A stretch of DNA of 64,000 bases from Myroides pelagicus (GTDB lineage: Bacteria; Bacteroidota; Bacteroidia; Flavobacteriales; Flavobacteriaceae): contig NZ_WMJY01000006.1 in NCBI RefSeq assembly GCF_009711055.1, positions 62,001 through 126,000 on the forward strand, read 5' to 3'. Below the pieces are notes generated by a model. It ran no database searches. It saw nothing but the letters and a program-made list of their open reading frames with translations, and was not told where the DNA came from. The position numbers were made by a program, and so were the translations under genes. This document shows, one piece after another, positions 1 through 8,656 of this stretch. The stretch's first letter is position 1, and every line of letters begins with the position of its first letter.

Positions 1-214
1 TATTTCTAACATCATCATTGGTCACCCAACCTTCTTTGAAGATTGCTTCGGCTTCTTTTGAATAAACTACAGGTTTACTTCTTAAATCTTTAAGGACTCT
101 ACAGTTTGGAAGATAACAAAATTCTGTTTTCTTTTCTCCGAAGAAATAAACTAAAAACATACAACCAATTAATATTCCAAAAAGGTAGTAAGCTAAGCGC
201 TGTGTAAACTTCAT
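1..214 (-). CDS. DUF4258-like small membrane protein, 3' part outside the window
   Basis: This is a partial gene read leftwards from an ATG at 212-214 and still open at base 1. The visible 71 residues begin MKFTQRLAYYLF and contain one hydrophobic segment at about residues 8-25, followed by a soluble part with a cysteine-rich start (FCYLPNC). Length, layout and position next to an alanine dehydrogenase gene resemble the flavobacterial proteins that carry a DUF4258 domain, but the part that would prove it lies outside the window. The function is unknown. A TAnnTTTG promoter box lies 17 bases upstream of the start. It was too truncated to be an obvious open frame, so the call rests on the start, the promoter and the remembered family. 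Confidence 0.6.
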   Translation of the reverse strand, partial: MKFTQRLAYYLFGILIGCMFLVYFFGEKKTEFCYLPNCRVLKDLRSKPVVYSKEAEAIFKEGWVTNDDVRN

Positions 215-230
215 TGTAAATAAATTTTTG

Positions 231-238
231 CAAAAATA
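231..238 (-). promoter_or_regulatory. -7 box TATTTTTG for the DUF4258-like gene
   Basis: On the minus strand the sequence TATTTTTG matches the Bacteroidota -7 consensus TAnnTTTG and sits 17 bases before the ATG at 214. No clear -33 TTG was assigned. Confidence 0.5.
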
Positions 239-276
239 GTAAATCAAAGGTGTTAAACTAAAGATTTACCAAAATT

Positions 277-1473
277 TTAAAAGGTATAAAGGTTAATGTC
301 TTTGTAATCTAGATTAAACCATTTGGCAACACTTAGGTTGGTAATCAATCCTTTGTAACTATAAACACCAGAGCGAATCAGGTGATCACAATTAATTGTG
401 TTTTCAAATCCACCATTATCAGCGAATTCAAGTAGTAATGGTGTGATGATGTTGCTTAGTGCTATTGAAGCTGTTCTACAGTATCTAGAGGTAATATTGG
501 GTACTCCGTAATGTATAACACCATTTTTTGTAATAGTTGGCAATTCATGAGAAGTTAGTTCTGATGTTTCAAAACATCCACCATTATCAATGGCAACATC
601 GATAATAATGGCTCCGTTTTTCATGTTTTCAACCATGGTATTACTAACAATAATAGGTGCTCGATTTTCTCCTCTAATAGCTCCAATGGCGACATCACAT
701 CGCATAAGTGCTTTGAGTAAGAGTTTTTCTTGAATAGTTGAGGTTGCAATTCGATGAGGTAAATTGTTTTGCAGTCGTTTAAGCTTCTGAATAGAGTTGT
801 CGAATACTTTTACATTTGCGCCTAGGTTTAGAGCAGTTCGCGCAGCATTTTCTGCTACAATTCCCGCTCCTAGAATAACTACTTCTGTAGGAAGTACACC
901 TGGTATATTACCAAAGAGTAATCCTTTTCCATTATTCACTGTTGTCATGAGTTCAGATGCGATGTGGATAGAAGCAATCCCAGCAATTTCGCTAAGAGCG
1001 CTTGTCGATGGGAAGGTTCCGTGTTTATCGTGGATAAAATCAATACCGATAGCGGATATTTTCTTTTTTGACAACAAGCGAAAATATTTCTCTGATAGAG
1101 TTTTTAGTTGAATAGTAGACCAAACAAGAGCATAAGGAGACAAAAGTTTAATTTCGTCCAATGTTGGAGGGACTACCTTTACAATAATCTGACAGCCAAA
1201 TACCTTTCTCGTGTCAGCTGTGATTTCAGCCCCTGCTTTGCTGTATTCTTTGTCACTATAACTTGCGGCTTCACCAGCTCCTTTTTCAATCAGTACTCTA
1301 TGGCCAAACGAAGTAAGTGTGTGTACTGCCTCTGGTGTGATGCAGACTCTTCGTTCAAGGTTGAAATTTTCTCTAGGAACCCCTATGTATAAGGTACTTC
1401 TAGAGGCTTCGACCATTAGGCATTCTTCTTGAGGTATAAGGTCTTGTTTTGAAAAAGGAGATGAGAATTCCAT
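277..1473 (-). CDS. ald: alanine dehydrogenase-like NAD-dependent oxidoreductase
   Basis: The 398-residue protein belongs to the alanine dehydrogenase/NAD(P) transhydrogenase alpha family. Family members convert L-alanine to pyruvate and ammonia with NAD. The N-terminal substrate part carries the ERRVCITPEAV motif, and the Rossmann part shows VVILGAGIVAENAARTA at about residues 199-215, then DVAIDNGG near residue 297. It is about 25 residues longer than classical Ald because of an N-terminal extension. The usual HLA catalytic-histidine region is replaced by LVWSTIQLKT, so this is the divergent flavobacterial branch and true alanine activity is not proven. It is the last gene of porX-tsaE-ald, 17 bases after tsaE, probably co-transcribed. 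Confidence 0.82.
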   Translation of the reverse strand: MEFSSPFSKQDLIPQEECLMVEASRSTLYIGVPRENFNLERRVCITPEAVHTLTSFGHRVLIEKGAGEAASYSDKEYSKAGAEITADTRKVFGCQIIVKVVPPTLDEIKLLSPYALVWSTIQLKTLSEKYFRLLSKKKISAIGIDFIHDKHGTFPSTSALSEIAGIASIHIASELMTTVNNGKGLLFGNIPGVLPTEVVILGAGIVAENAARTALNLGANVKVFDNSIQKLKRLQNNLPHRIATSTIQEKLLLKALMRCDVAIGAIRGENRAPIIVSNTMVENMKNGAIIIDVAIDNGGCFETSELTSHELPTITKNGVIHYGVPNITSRYCRTASIALSNIITPLLLEFADNGGFENTINCDHLIRSGVYSYKGLITNLSVAKWFNLDYKDINLYTF

Positions 1474-1490
1474 AGGTTAAAAGTTGAGTG

Positions 1491-1907
1491 TTAGTAATTG
1501 GTTAATTGAAGTCTTCGATCACCATTGTCTAAAGTATCAAGTTTTATTAAGGTATAATGATCTGGGAAGATAGAAGGAGTCTTGTCTGGCCATTCAATAA
1601 AACACCAGTTGCCCGAGTCAAGATATTCGTCCATTCCCATATCATACGCTTCGTCTTCTTCGTTTAGCCTATACAGGTCAAAGTGGTAGATGCTATTGTC
1701 TGTTGTCGTTGAGTGATATTCATTGACAATTGAAAAAGTTGGACTACTGGTTAAATCCATCACACCTAATTGCTTTGCTAAAGATTTGATTAGGGTTGTT
1801 TTGCCAGTACCCATTTCAGCTTCGAACAAAACAACTTTGTTTGTACTATTTTTTAAAACTGCAGCGGCAGTTTCGTCTATTTGAGCTAAAGAGAAAGTAG
1901 TGTCCAT
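1491..1907 (-). CDS. tsaE: tRNA threonylcarbamoyladenosine biosynthesis ATPase TsaE
   Basis: This 138-residue protein is the ATPase that works with TsaB and TsaD to put the threonylcarbamoyl group on A37 of ANN-decoding tRNAs (t6A). The Walker A loop GTGKTT is at about residues 33-38, SSPTFSIVNEY follows as the conserved central motif, then FDLYRL and FIEWPD near residue 104, all typical of TsaE. The length is normal. Only two bases separate it from the end of porX, so the two are co-transcribed. The partner enzyme Sua5 of the same pathway is encoded at 53568-54188. Confidence 0.93.
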   Translation of the reverse strand: MDTTFSLAQIDETAAAVLKNSTNKVVLFEAEMGTGKTTLIKSLAKQLGVMDLTSSPTFSIVNEYHSTTTDNSIYHFDLYRLNEEDEAYDMGMDEYLDSGNWCFIEWPDKTPSIFPDHYTLIKLDTLDNGDRRLQLTNY

Positions 1908-1909
1908 TT

Positions 1910-3463
1910 TTATTTAGGATTTAATATAATAAAAGGAACGATTAATTCTTCTAGCGATATACCTCCATGTTGATAAGTATTACGGAAATAAGATACGTAA
2001 TAGTTAAAGTTATTTTGGTAAGCTAGGAATAAATCATTTTTTGCAAAAATAAACGAACTACTAAGATTAATGCTTGGCAATTGAATTTTTTTAGGGTCTT
2101 TTACAGCATATACGTCTTTGTTGTCGTAAGATAAGCTTTTCCCAGTTTTATATCTTAAATTTAGACTGGTGTTTTTGTCGCCAATTACCTTTGAAGGGTT
2201 TTTACAATTGATCGTACCATGATCAGTAGTAATAATGATCTTGTAACCCATTAGCTGTGCCTGTTGAATGATCTCTAACAAGGGCGAGTTTTTAAACCAA
2301 CTTAATGTCAGTGATCGATATGCTTTATCATTAGAAGCTAATTCTTTAATTACTTCCATTTCTGTTTTTGCATGAGAAATCATATCGACAAAATTGTAAA
2401 CAATTGTGATTAGTTGGTTGTTTTTTAAGCTTTTAAAGTTTTCAGCTAGTTTTTTACCATCTCTTTGGTTTGTAATTTTGTGATATTCATTTTTAACGTT
2501 TAGGCGCAATCTTTTGAGTTGTTCCTGTAAGAACTCATTTTCAAATAGATTTTTGCCTCCTTCATCTATGTCGTTTTTCCAGTATTGAGGAAATTGTTTA
2601 GACATTTCTAGAGGAGTAAGACCAGAGAATATAGCATTTCTCGAATATTGTGTAGCTGAAGGTAGAATAGAGAAGAAGCTGTGTTCAGACTCTGTTTTAT
2701 AGTGATTGGCAATAATTGGCTCAAAGGTTCTCCATTGATCGTATCTCAGGTTATCAATAACGATAAATAGCACATTAGCGTTTTCTTTTTTAAGTTCAGG
2801 AGCCACCCATTTTCTAAATATTTGATGAGAAAAGGCAGGGCTATCTTCTGGGTTGTTAATCCAATACTCGTAATTCTTCTCTACGAATTTACCGAAGAGA
2901 GAGTTGGCTTCGTTTTTTTGGCTTTCAAGAATATTGATTAACCCTTGGTCTTCTATAGTCTCTAGTTTTTGTTCCCAGTAAAGAAGTTTTCTATAAATTG
3001 ATATCCAGTCTTCATAGGTTCTGGCATCCATTAAGTCCATAGATATGTTACGAAACTCTTTTTGGTAGCTCAGCGTAGACTTTTCGGAGATTAGTCTAGA
3101 GTCATCTAGATTCTTCTTTAGGCTCAATAAGATTTGGTTAGGATTAACAGGTTTAATAAGGTAGTCAGAAATCTTTGAACCAATAGCCTCTTCCATGATG
3201 TATTCCTCCTCGCTTTTGGTAATCATAATAACAGGAATACTGGTTTTGATACTTTTGATTTCACTAAGCGTTTCTAAACCAGTGATACCCGGCATGTTTT
3301 CGTCTAAAAAGACTACATCAAAGTCTTGTTCTTTAACTAAGTCAATTGCATCTTGTCCATTAGTACAAGTTGTAACAACGTAATTTTTTTTCTCAAGGAA
3401 TAAGATGTGAGGCTTAAGTAAATCTACTTCATCATCTACCCATAATATATTAATTTTGTTCAT
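1910..3463 (-). CDS. porX: PorX-type response regulator with PglZ domain
   Basis: The protein has 517 residues: a receiver domain at residues 1-120 with phospho-acceptor Asp54 (VVFLDENMP) and acidic pair Asp10/Asp11, a helical linker, and a C-terminal PglZ domain of the alkaline phosphatase superfamily from about residue 200. Metal-site motifs are visible: IDNLRYDQ, TTDHGT and QHGGISLEE. This architecture is diagnostic of PorX, which with the kinase PorY and sigma factor SigP controls type IX secretion in Porphyromonas and relatives and whose PglZ domain cleaves oligonucleotides. No kinase gene adjoins it. It heads the porX-tsaE-ald operon and is divergent from the glycosyltransferase at 3601. 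Confidence 0.93.
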   Translation of the reverse strand: MNKINILWVDDEVDLLKPHILFLEKKNYVVTTCTNGQDAIDLVKEQDFDVVFLDENMPGITGLETLSEIKSIKTSIPVIMITKSEEEYIMEEAIGSKISDYLIKPVNPNQILLSLKKNLDDSRLISEKSTLSYQKEFRNISMDLMDARTYEDWISIYRKLLYWEQKLETIEDQGLINILESQKNEANSLFGKFVEKNYEYWINNPEDSPAFSHQIFRKWVAPELKKENANVLFIVIDNLRYDQWRTFEPIIANHYKTESEHSFFSILPSATQYSRNAIFSGLTPLEMSKQFPQYWKNDIDEGGKNLFENEFLQEQLKRLRLNVKNEYHKITNQRDGKKLAENFKSLKNNQLITIVYNFVDMISHAKTEMEVIKELASNDKAYRSLTLSWFKNSPLLEIIQQAQLMGYKIIITTDHGTINCKNPSKVIGDKNTSLNLRYKTGKSLSYDNKDVYAVKDPKKIQLPSINLSSSFIFAKNDLFLAYQNNFNYYVSYFRNTYQHGGISLEELIVPFIILNPK

Positions 3464-3496
3464 CTTTAATTTGTTGTAGTTGTTTTAAATGTTTGT

Positions 3497-3514
3497 ATTC
3501 AATAGGAATTGAAT
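3497..3514. promoter_or_regulatory. inverted repeat in the porX upstream region
   Basis: ATTCAAT and ATTGAAT form a perfect 7-4-7 inverted repeat 34 bases upstream of the porX start, in the 137-base divergent spacer. It could be an operator or chance in AT-rich DNA. Confidence 0.3.
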
Positions 3515-3566
3515 CACTAACACTGATAAATATAACAATGAATTTTCGTATTACAATACTTAACGA

Positions 3567-3574
3567 TACTTTTG
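3567..3574 (+). promoter_or_regulatory. -7 box TACTTTTG for the glycosyltransferase operon
   Basis: TACTTTTG matches TAnnTTTG and lies 26 bases before the ATG at 3601. A weak TTTCG element about 18 bases upstream may be the -33 region. Confidence 0.5.
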
Positions 3575-3600
3575 TTATCCTATTATGTAAATATTAGCAA

Positions 3601-4596
3601 ATGTATTATTCATTTATAATTCCACTGTATAATCGACCAGATGAGATTGCAGAGCTATTAACTAGTTTAACGAAGCAAACATATAAAGAAGATTTTGAGG
3701 TGGTGGTCGTAGAAGATGGTTCTACAATAGATTCTCGTGAGATTATAGCTCAGTATGAGGACCAATTGACAATTAGTTATTACTATAAGGCTAATTCAGG
3801 GCCAGGGGATAGTCGTAATTACGGAATGGAAAGAGCTAAGGGAGATTATTTTATTATACTAGATTCAGATTGTATTATTCCAGAACAATATTTAAGTAAA
3901 GTAGATGCATATTTACAGGCTGGCTATGTGGACTGTTTTGGAGGGCCTGATGCAGCATTAGCGAATTTTACCTCAATTCAGAAGGCGATTAACTTTGCTA
4001 TGACATCTTTTTTGACTACTGGAGGAATACGAGGAGGGGGAGAGCGCGTAGGAAAGTTTCAACCAAGGAGTTTTAATATGGGGATCTCAAAAAAAGCCTT
4101 TGATGAATCAGAAGGTTTTGGGAAGATACACCCGGGAGAAGATCCTGATTTAACGATTCGTTTATGGGAGTTAGGCTTTGATACGCAACTGTTTCCTGAA
4201 GCGTATGTGTATCACAAGAGAAGAATTGATTGGAATAAGTTCTATGTGCAAGTAAATAAGTTTGGAAAAGCACGTCCAATATTAAATAAACGCTATCCGA
4301 AATACAGTAAAATCACGTATTGGTTACCTAGTATGTTTGTTTTTGGCTTATTTTTGTCTTTAGTAATGACATTTTTTGGCTTTTTTATGTTAAACATTCT
4401 TTATTTTCTTTATTTTACAGCTGTTTTTGTGATGAGCTATGTTAAAGAAAAGAGTCTAAGAATAAGTTTTTTGTCAATTTTAGCAGTTTTTATACAATTT
4501 TTTGGTTATGGTGCGGGTTTTGTTAAATCAGTATATAATATATTTGTATTAAATAGAAAACCTGAAGAGGCAATGCCTGAGATGTTTTTTAAGTAA
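3601..4596 (+). CDS. family 2 glycosyltransferase with C-terminal membrane anchor
   Basis: The 331-residue protein has a GT-A fold typical of glycosyltransferase family 2. The N-terminal nucleotide-sugar site shows FIIPLYNRPDE and VVEDGS, the DxD-like metal motif is LDSDCIIP at about residue 91, and HPGEDPDLTIRLWELG near 180 is the acceptor-side motif. Two or three hydrophobic segments at about residues 240-310 anchor it in the inner membrane. The sugar donor and acceptor cannot be read from the sequence; envelope polysaccharide or glycolipid synthesis is likely. It precedes coaE by 11 bases and both are probably on one transcript. Confidence 0.85.
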   Translation: MYYSFIIPLYNRPDEIAELLTSLTKQTYKEDFEVVVVEDGSTIDSREIIAQYEDQLTISYYYKANSGPGDSRNYGMERAKGDYFIILDSDCIIPEQYLSKVDAYLQAGYVDCFGGPDAALANFTSIQKAINFAMTSFLTTGGIRGGGERVGKFQPRSFNMGISKKAFDESEGFGKIHPGEDPDLTIRLWELGFDTQLFPEAYVYHKRRIDWNKFYVQVNKFGKARPILNKRYPKYSKITYWLPSMFVFGLFLSLVMTFFGFFMLNILYFLYFTAVFVMSYVKEKSLRISFLSILAVFIQFFGYGAGFVKSVYNIFVLNRKPEEAMPEMFFK

Positions 4597-4607
4597 TAAG
4601 AAAAAAT

Positions 4608-5201
4608 ATGAAGATAGTTGGTCTTACAGGAGGAATCGGAAGTGGAAAGACTACTGTAGCAAAGATGTTTGCCGAGCAGGGAGTGCCTATTTATATAGCT
4701 GATGAACGAGCAAGAGAGGTAATGGATAGATCAGATATCGTGAAGCGAGTAAGTGAGTTGTTTGAGGAGTCAGTTGTGGTAGAAGGTAAATTGGATAGGA
4801 AAAAGATTAGAACGTTAGTCTTTGCCGATAAGGAACGATTAGAAAGACTAAATCAAATAGTGCACCCCGAAGTAAAAGCAGATTTTGAAAGGTTCAAGCA
4901 GGAACATGCAGAAGCAGGATTTGTAATTAAGGAATCAGCAATTTTATTTGAACAAGGTTTGGATAAGGAGTGTGATTATACAATATTAGTAACCGCTCCT
5001 GAGCAAATAAGAATAGATCGTGTCAAACATAGGGATAACGTATCAGAATATAATATTCGACAGATTATAAATAATCAATGGAATGACATGAGAAAAAAAC
5101 CATTAAGTGATTATATTATTGAGAATATTGATAGGGATTTGACTAAAAAACAAGTAATTGATATTGTAAATGATATTAATTTTAAAAATAGTTTAATTTA
5201 A
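4608..5201 (+). CDS. coaE: dephospho-CoA kinase
   Basis: This 197-residue P-loop kinase phosphorylates the 3' hydroxyl of dephospho-CoA, the last step of coenzyme A synthesis. The Walker A motif GGIGSGKTT is at residues 8-16, followed by the conserved IADERARE segment and the IVHPEV and ESAILFE motifs of the family. The length is normal. It follows the glycosyltransferase by 11 bases and precedes the two-component genes by 62 bases. Confidence 0.95.
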   Translation: MKIVGLTGGIGSGKTTVAKMFAEQGVPIYIADERAREVMDRSDIVKRVSELFEESVVVEGKLDRKKIRTLVFADKERLERLNQIVHPEVKADFERFKQEHAEAGFVIKESAILFEQGLDKECDYTILVTAPEQIRIDRVKHRDNVSEYNIRQIINNQWNDMRKKPLSDYIIENIDRDLTKKQVIDIVNDINFKNSLI

Positions 5202-5263
5202 TTAGTTAATTTTATGTTAATCGATATTATTGATAAATGTTTTAATGTTAATTTTGAAAATTG

Positions 5264-6847
5264 ATGAGTAAGTTTAGCTTTCGATTATTGGTAGCTATTA
5301 TGAGTTTTTCTCTAATAGGAATAATAATTGTTCAATTATATTGGATTGTAAGTTCATATAGAAACAATGATGAGCAGTTTAAATATCATGTTCAACAGGT
5401 GATAGGAAATGTTGCGAATACAATGCAGCAGAATGAAGCGACAGAGTTCTATAAATTTTACAATCAATTAAAAGACAGTATAGGTACAGCTCCAAAACAA
5501 AGTGAGTTAAAGCAATACTTGATTGTAGAAAGAGATCCTTCGACAAATGAGGAGATATTTTATTCGAATTATTTAATTGCAGAGGATTATAATATAAAAA
5601 GTTCGCTCTTTGATAAAAAAGCTTCTGATACGGTAAAGGTTAAAAACTTTATCTCAAAGCGCAAGACGGAGATATATAGAGGTAATACCTTAGAGAAGGG
5701 GAGTTTGAACCAAAACTACCCAGATGAGGTTATAGAGCAAACAGGAGGTCTTGATCTGTTGGATAAGGCTCAGTTTGAGATTTACTTCAAAGATATTGTA
5801 GCGTTGCGCAGTATTGATGAACGAATTTCAAAAGAAGCATTGCAAGAGTTATTGCGTAAGGAGTTAAAACAATATGGTGTAAACGCTAAGTTTGAATTTG
5901 GGGTTTACAACAGAGGGTTGGCGACAAAGATAAAGTCTAATGAATTTGTTTACGAAGAAGGGTCTACTTATGGTGGTCCAATTTTGACTGACAACAATGG
6001 AAAGAGCAAGTATCAATTGTACCTAACTTTTCCGGAGAAAAGTAAGTATTTGTTTTCGTCTCTAATTGGAATTACGTTCTTGTCAATCTTGTTTACGATA
6101 GTGATAATAGCTGCTTATCTGAGTGCAATAGATCAGTTGATTCGCCAAAAACAGATTTCAGAGATTAAAACTGACTTTATCAATAATATGACTCATGAGT
6201 TTAAAACGCCAATAGCGACTATTAATTTAGCGTTAGATGCAATTAAAAACCCTAAAGTTATATCTGACGCAGAGAAGGTTGAAAGATACCTAAAAATGAT
6301 CAGAGACGAGAATAAGCGTATGCATGCTCAAGTAGAGAATGTATTGCGTATCTCTAAATTAGAGAAGCGCGATTATGATATCGACAAACAGAGAATGGAT
6401 GTTCATGAGATAATCGAGAATGCGGTTGATCACGTAGCTTTGATTATTCAGGACAGAGGGGGTGAAGTTAACTTACATCTTGATGCTACTCGTACAGATG
6501 TATTAGGTAATGATTTTCACTTTACAAGTGTAATGGTGAATATATTAGACAATGCGATTAAGTATTCTAAGGATAGACCTATTATTGATGTATACACAGA
6601 GAACTATAGAGACTTTATATTGATTAAAGTTCAAGATCAAGGTGTCGGTATGAGTAAGAATGCACAGAAGCGTATATTTGATCGTTTTTATCGTGAACAT
6701 ACGGGTGATTTGCACAATGTGAAGGGGCATGGATTAGGATTAGCCTATGTTCAACAAATTGTAGAGGTTCACAATGCACAAGTATACGTGGAGAGTGAAA
6801 AAGGTAAAGGAAGTACCTTTATCATTAAAATGCCATTAATAAATTAA
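5264..6847 (+). CDS. sensor histidine kinase, RprX-like
   Basis: The 527-residue inner-membrane kinase has a transmembrane helix at about residues 8-30, a periplasmic sensor region of about 230 residues, a second helix at about 264-290, a DHp domain with the phospho-accepting His311 in THEFKTPIAT, and an ATPase domain with the N box NILDNAIKYS and GHGLGLAYV glycine box. No HAMP domain is evident. This matches the Bacteroides RprX type. The frame can be extended by one TTG codon, but the ATG at 5264 is the natural start. The response regulator follows after 11 bases. The signal sensed is unknown. Confidence 0.9.
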   Translation: MSKFSFRLLVAIMSFSLIGIIIVQLYWIVSSYRNNDEQFKYHVQQVIGNVANTMQQNEATEFYKFYNQLKDSIGTAPKQSELKQYLIVERDPSTNEEIFYSNYLIAEDYNIKSSLFDKKASDTVKVKNFISKRKTEIYRGNTLEKGSLNQNYPDEVIEQTGGLDLLDKAQFEIYFKDIVALRSIDERISKEALQELLRKELKQYGVNAKFEFGVYNRGLATKIKSNEFVYEEGSTYGGPILTDNNGKSKYQLYLTFPEKSKYLFSSLIGITFLSILFTIVIIAAYLSAIDQLIRQKQISEIKTDFINNMTHEFKTPIATINLALDAIKNPKVISDAEKVERYLKMIRDENKRMHAQVENVLRISKLEKRDYDIDKQRMDVHEIIENAVDHVALIIQDRGGEVNLHLDATRTDVLGNDFHFTSVMVNILDNAIKYSKDRPIIDVYTENYRDFILIKVQDQGVGMSKNAQKRIFDRFYREHTGDLHNVKGHGLGLAYVQQIVEVHNAQVYVESEKGKGSTFIIKMPLIN

Positions 6848-6858
6848 TTATATATAAT

Positions 6859-7581
6859 ATGGAAACAACAAACAACAAAAAGATTTTATTAGTAGAAGAT
6901 GATCCTAACTTTGGAGCAATCTTGAAAGATTATTTAGCCATTAATGATTTCGAGGTGACATTAGCAAAGAATGGGATGGAAGGTTTTGAAAAGTTCAAGA
7001 GAGATACTTTTAACCTTTGTATTTTAGATGTTATGATGCCTTATAAAGATGGGTTTACTCTAGCCAAGGAGATCCGCGATAAAAATAAGGAAATTCCAAT
7101 TATCTTTTTAACCGCTAAATCTATGAAGGAAGATGTGTTAAAAGGATATAAAGTTGGAGCTGACGATTATCTAAACAAGCCTTTTGACTCAGAGGTTTTA
7201 TTAATGAAGATTAAAGCTATTATCCATAGAAAATCATCTGAAGTTAAAACAGATAATACTAAGTTTGAATTCCAAATAGGTAAATTCCATTTAAACTCTA
7301 AGTTGAGATTCTTAACTTTTGAAAACGATGAGCCTATCAAGTTATCTCCGAAAGAGAATGAGTTATTAAAAATGCTAGCGATTTACGAGAATGATTTAAT
7401 GCCTCGTGAGGTAGCTTTAACTAAGATTTGGAGAGATGATAACTACTTTACTTCGCGTAGTATGGATGTTTATATCGCTAAGTTGAGAAAGTATCTTAAA
7501 TTAGATGAAAATGTTGAGATTCTAAATATCCATGGTGAAGGGTTTAGATTGGTGATTAAAGATAAAGAAGATCAAAAATAA
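6859..7581 (+). CDS. OmpR-family response regulator, RprY-like
   Basis: The 240-residue regulator has a receiver domain at residues 1-120 with acidic pair Asp14/Asp15, phospho-acceptor Asp57 (CILDVMMPYKDG), the conserved Thr in FLTAKS and Lys in LNKPF, followed by a winged-helix DNA-binding domain (SPKENELLKMLA to NIHGEGFRLV). It is the cognate partner of the kinase 11 bases upstream. RprY of Bacteroides responds to redox and sodium-linked stress; whether that applies here is inference. Transcription ends at the large palindrome at 7601. Confidence 0.93.
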   Translation: METTNNKKILLVEDDPNFGAILKDYLAINDFEVTLAKNGMEGFEKFKRDTFNLCILDVMMPYKDGFTLAKEIRDKNKEIPIIFLTAKSMKEDVLKGYKVGADDYLNKPFDSEVLLMKIKAIIHRKSSEVKTDNTKFEFQIGKFHLNSKLRFLTFENDEPIKLSPKENELLKMLAIYENDLMPREVALTKIWRDDNYFTSRSMDVYIAKLRKYLKLDENVEILNIHGEGFRLVIKDKEDQK

Positions 7582-7600
7582 GATTATTGAATAAGTATCT

Positions 7601-7656
7601 TATCAACAATAAAAAAGGGAGTACAATATATTGTATTCCCTTTTTTATTGTTGATA
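7601..7656. terminator. 56-bp palindromic bidirectional terminator between response regulator and oxyR
   Basis: Two 28-base arms, 7601-7628 and 7629-7656, pair with one mismatch (a G-T wobble in RNA) and no spacer. Runs of A and T inside the arms give a U tract on both strands. It lies between convergent genes and should end both transcripts. The arms are longer than those of the other terminators here. Confidence 0.85.
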
Positions 7657-7664
7657 GTGTGTAG

Positions 7665-8606
7665 TTATTTTGTTTTTTTCGGACTGATAATTTTAACGTC
7701 TTGAAAGGTTATAGCTCCTCTGATGACACTTAAAATAACTTCATATAAAGCATTGACGATTTGTACTTTTAATTCATTTTTTGTGTAGATTAAACTAACT
7801 TCTCTTGCTGGTTTAGGGTCTTTAAATTGAACTAGATTTTTTTGATCATCTGCTCCTAAGTTTAATGTATGTAGGTAGGGAAGTAGGGTGTATCCTAGAC
7901 CTTCTTTAGATAAATTTATTAAGGTTTCAAAACTTCCACTCTCTAGTTTAAAACTTCTTTCCTCATTATTATTAATATTCTTACAGATATTGATTATACC
8001 ATCTCTAAAACAGTGTCCTTCTTGTAGTAGGAGAAGGTTCTTTAGATCTAGTTCGTCACTAGTAATTTCTTTACTGTTTCCTTGTTTGAATTGAGGAGGG
8101 ATGTATCCTACAAATGGTTCGTAGTACAATATTTTTTCTACGATGTCTGGTTCTTCTAAAGGTGTGGCTAGAATGGCAGCATCTAAATAACCATGCCTTA
8201 GTTTTTGTAGAATTTCTTCTGTAGTATACTCTTCAATAATTAACTGTACCTTAGTGTATTTACTGAGGAAAGTTTTTAGAAACATGGGGAGAAGGGTAGG
8301 TGATATTGTTGATATTATTCCTAGCTTAAATACACCACCGATATATCCTTTTTCTTGGTCTACTATATCCTTGATACGGTCCGATTCATCTACAATTTTT
8401 TGTGCTTGTTTGATGATTGTTTGTCCAATGGTGGTAAGTTGAATAGGCTTACTGCTACGATCAAATATTTGTACACCTAATTCCTCTTCAAGCTTTTGTA
8501 TTTGCATGCTTAAAGTAGGTTGTGTGACAAATGTTTTTTCTGCGGCAAGAGTGAAGTTTCTATGCTCAGCTACAGCTAGAGTGTATATCAATTGAGTAAT
8601 AGTCAT
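7665..8606 (-). CDS. oxyR: hydrogen peroxide-sensing LysR-type regulator OxyR
   Basis: The 313-residue LysR-family activator has an N-terminal helix-turn-helix (residues 1-60, FTLAAEKTFVTQPTLSMQI) and a substrate-binding-like regulatory domain. The redox motif is present: Cys199 in EGHCFRDG and Cys208, nine residues apart and at the same numbers as in E. coli OxyR, where they form the peroxide-induced disulfide. It should activate catalase, Dps or peroxiredoxin genes, none of which lie nearby. It is convergent with the response regulator and shares its terminator. Confidence 0.92.
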   Translation of the reverse strand: MTITQLIYTLAVAEHRNFTLAAEKTFVTQPTLSMQIQKLEEELGVQIFDRSSKPIQLTTIGQTIIKQAQKIVDESDRIKDIVDQEKGYIGGVFKLGIISTISPTLLPMFLKTFLSKYTKVQLIIEEYTTEEILQKLRHGYLDAAILATPLEEPDIVEKILYYEPFVGYIPPQFKQGNSKEITSDELDLKNLLLLQEGHCFRDGIINICKNINNNEERSFKLESGSFETLINLSKEGLGYTLLPYLHTLNLGADDQKNLVQFKDPKPAREVSLIYTKNELKVQIVNALYEVILSVIRGAITFQDVKIISPKKTK

Positions 8607-8656
8607 AAATATAAATGATCCTTATTTTGATCTAAGTTAGTCAAAATATATCATAG

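Noticed and set aside
797..1392. Plus-strand frames opposite ald
   Set aside because: They lie fully inside ald on the other strand and show no domain or start signals; they are shadows of the real gene.
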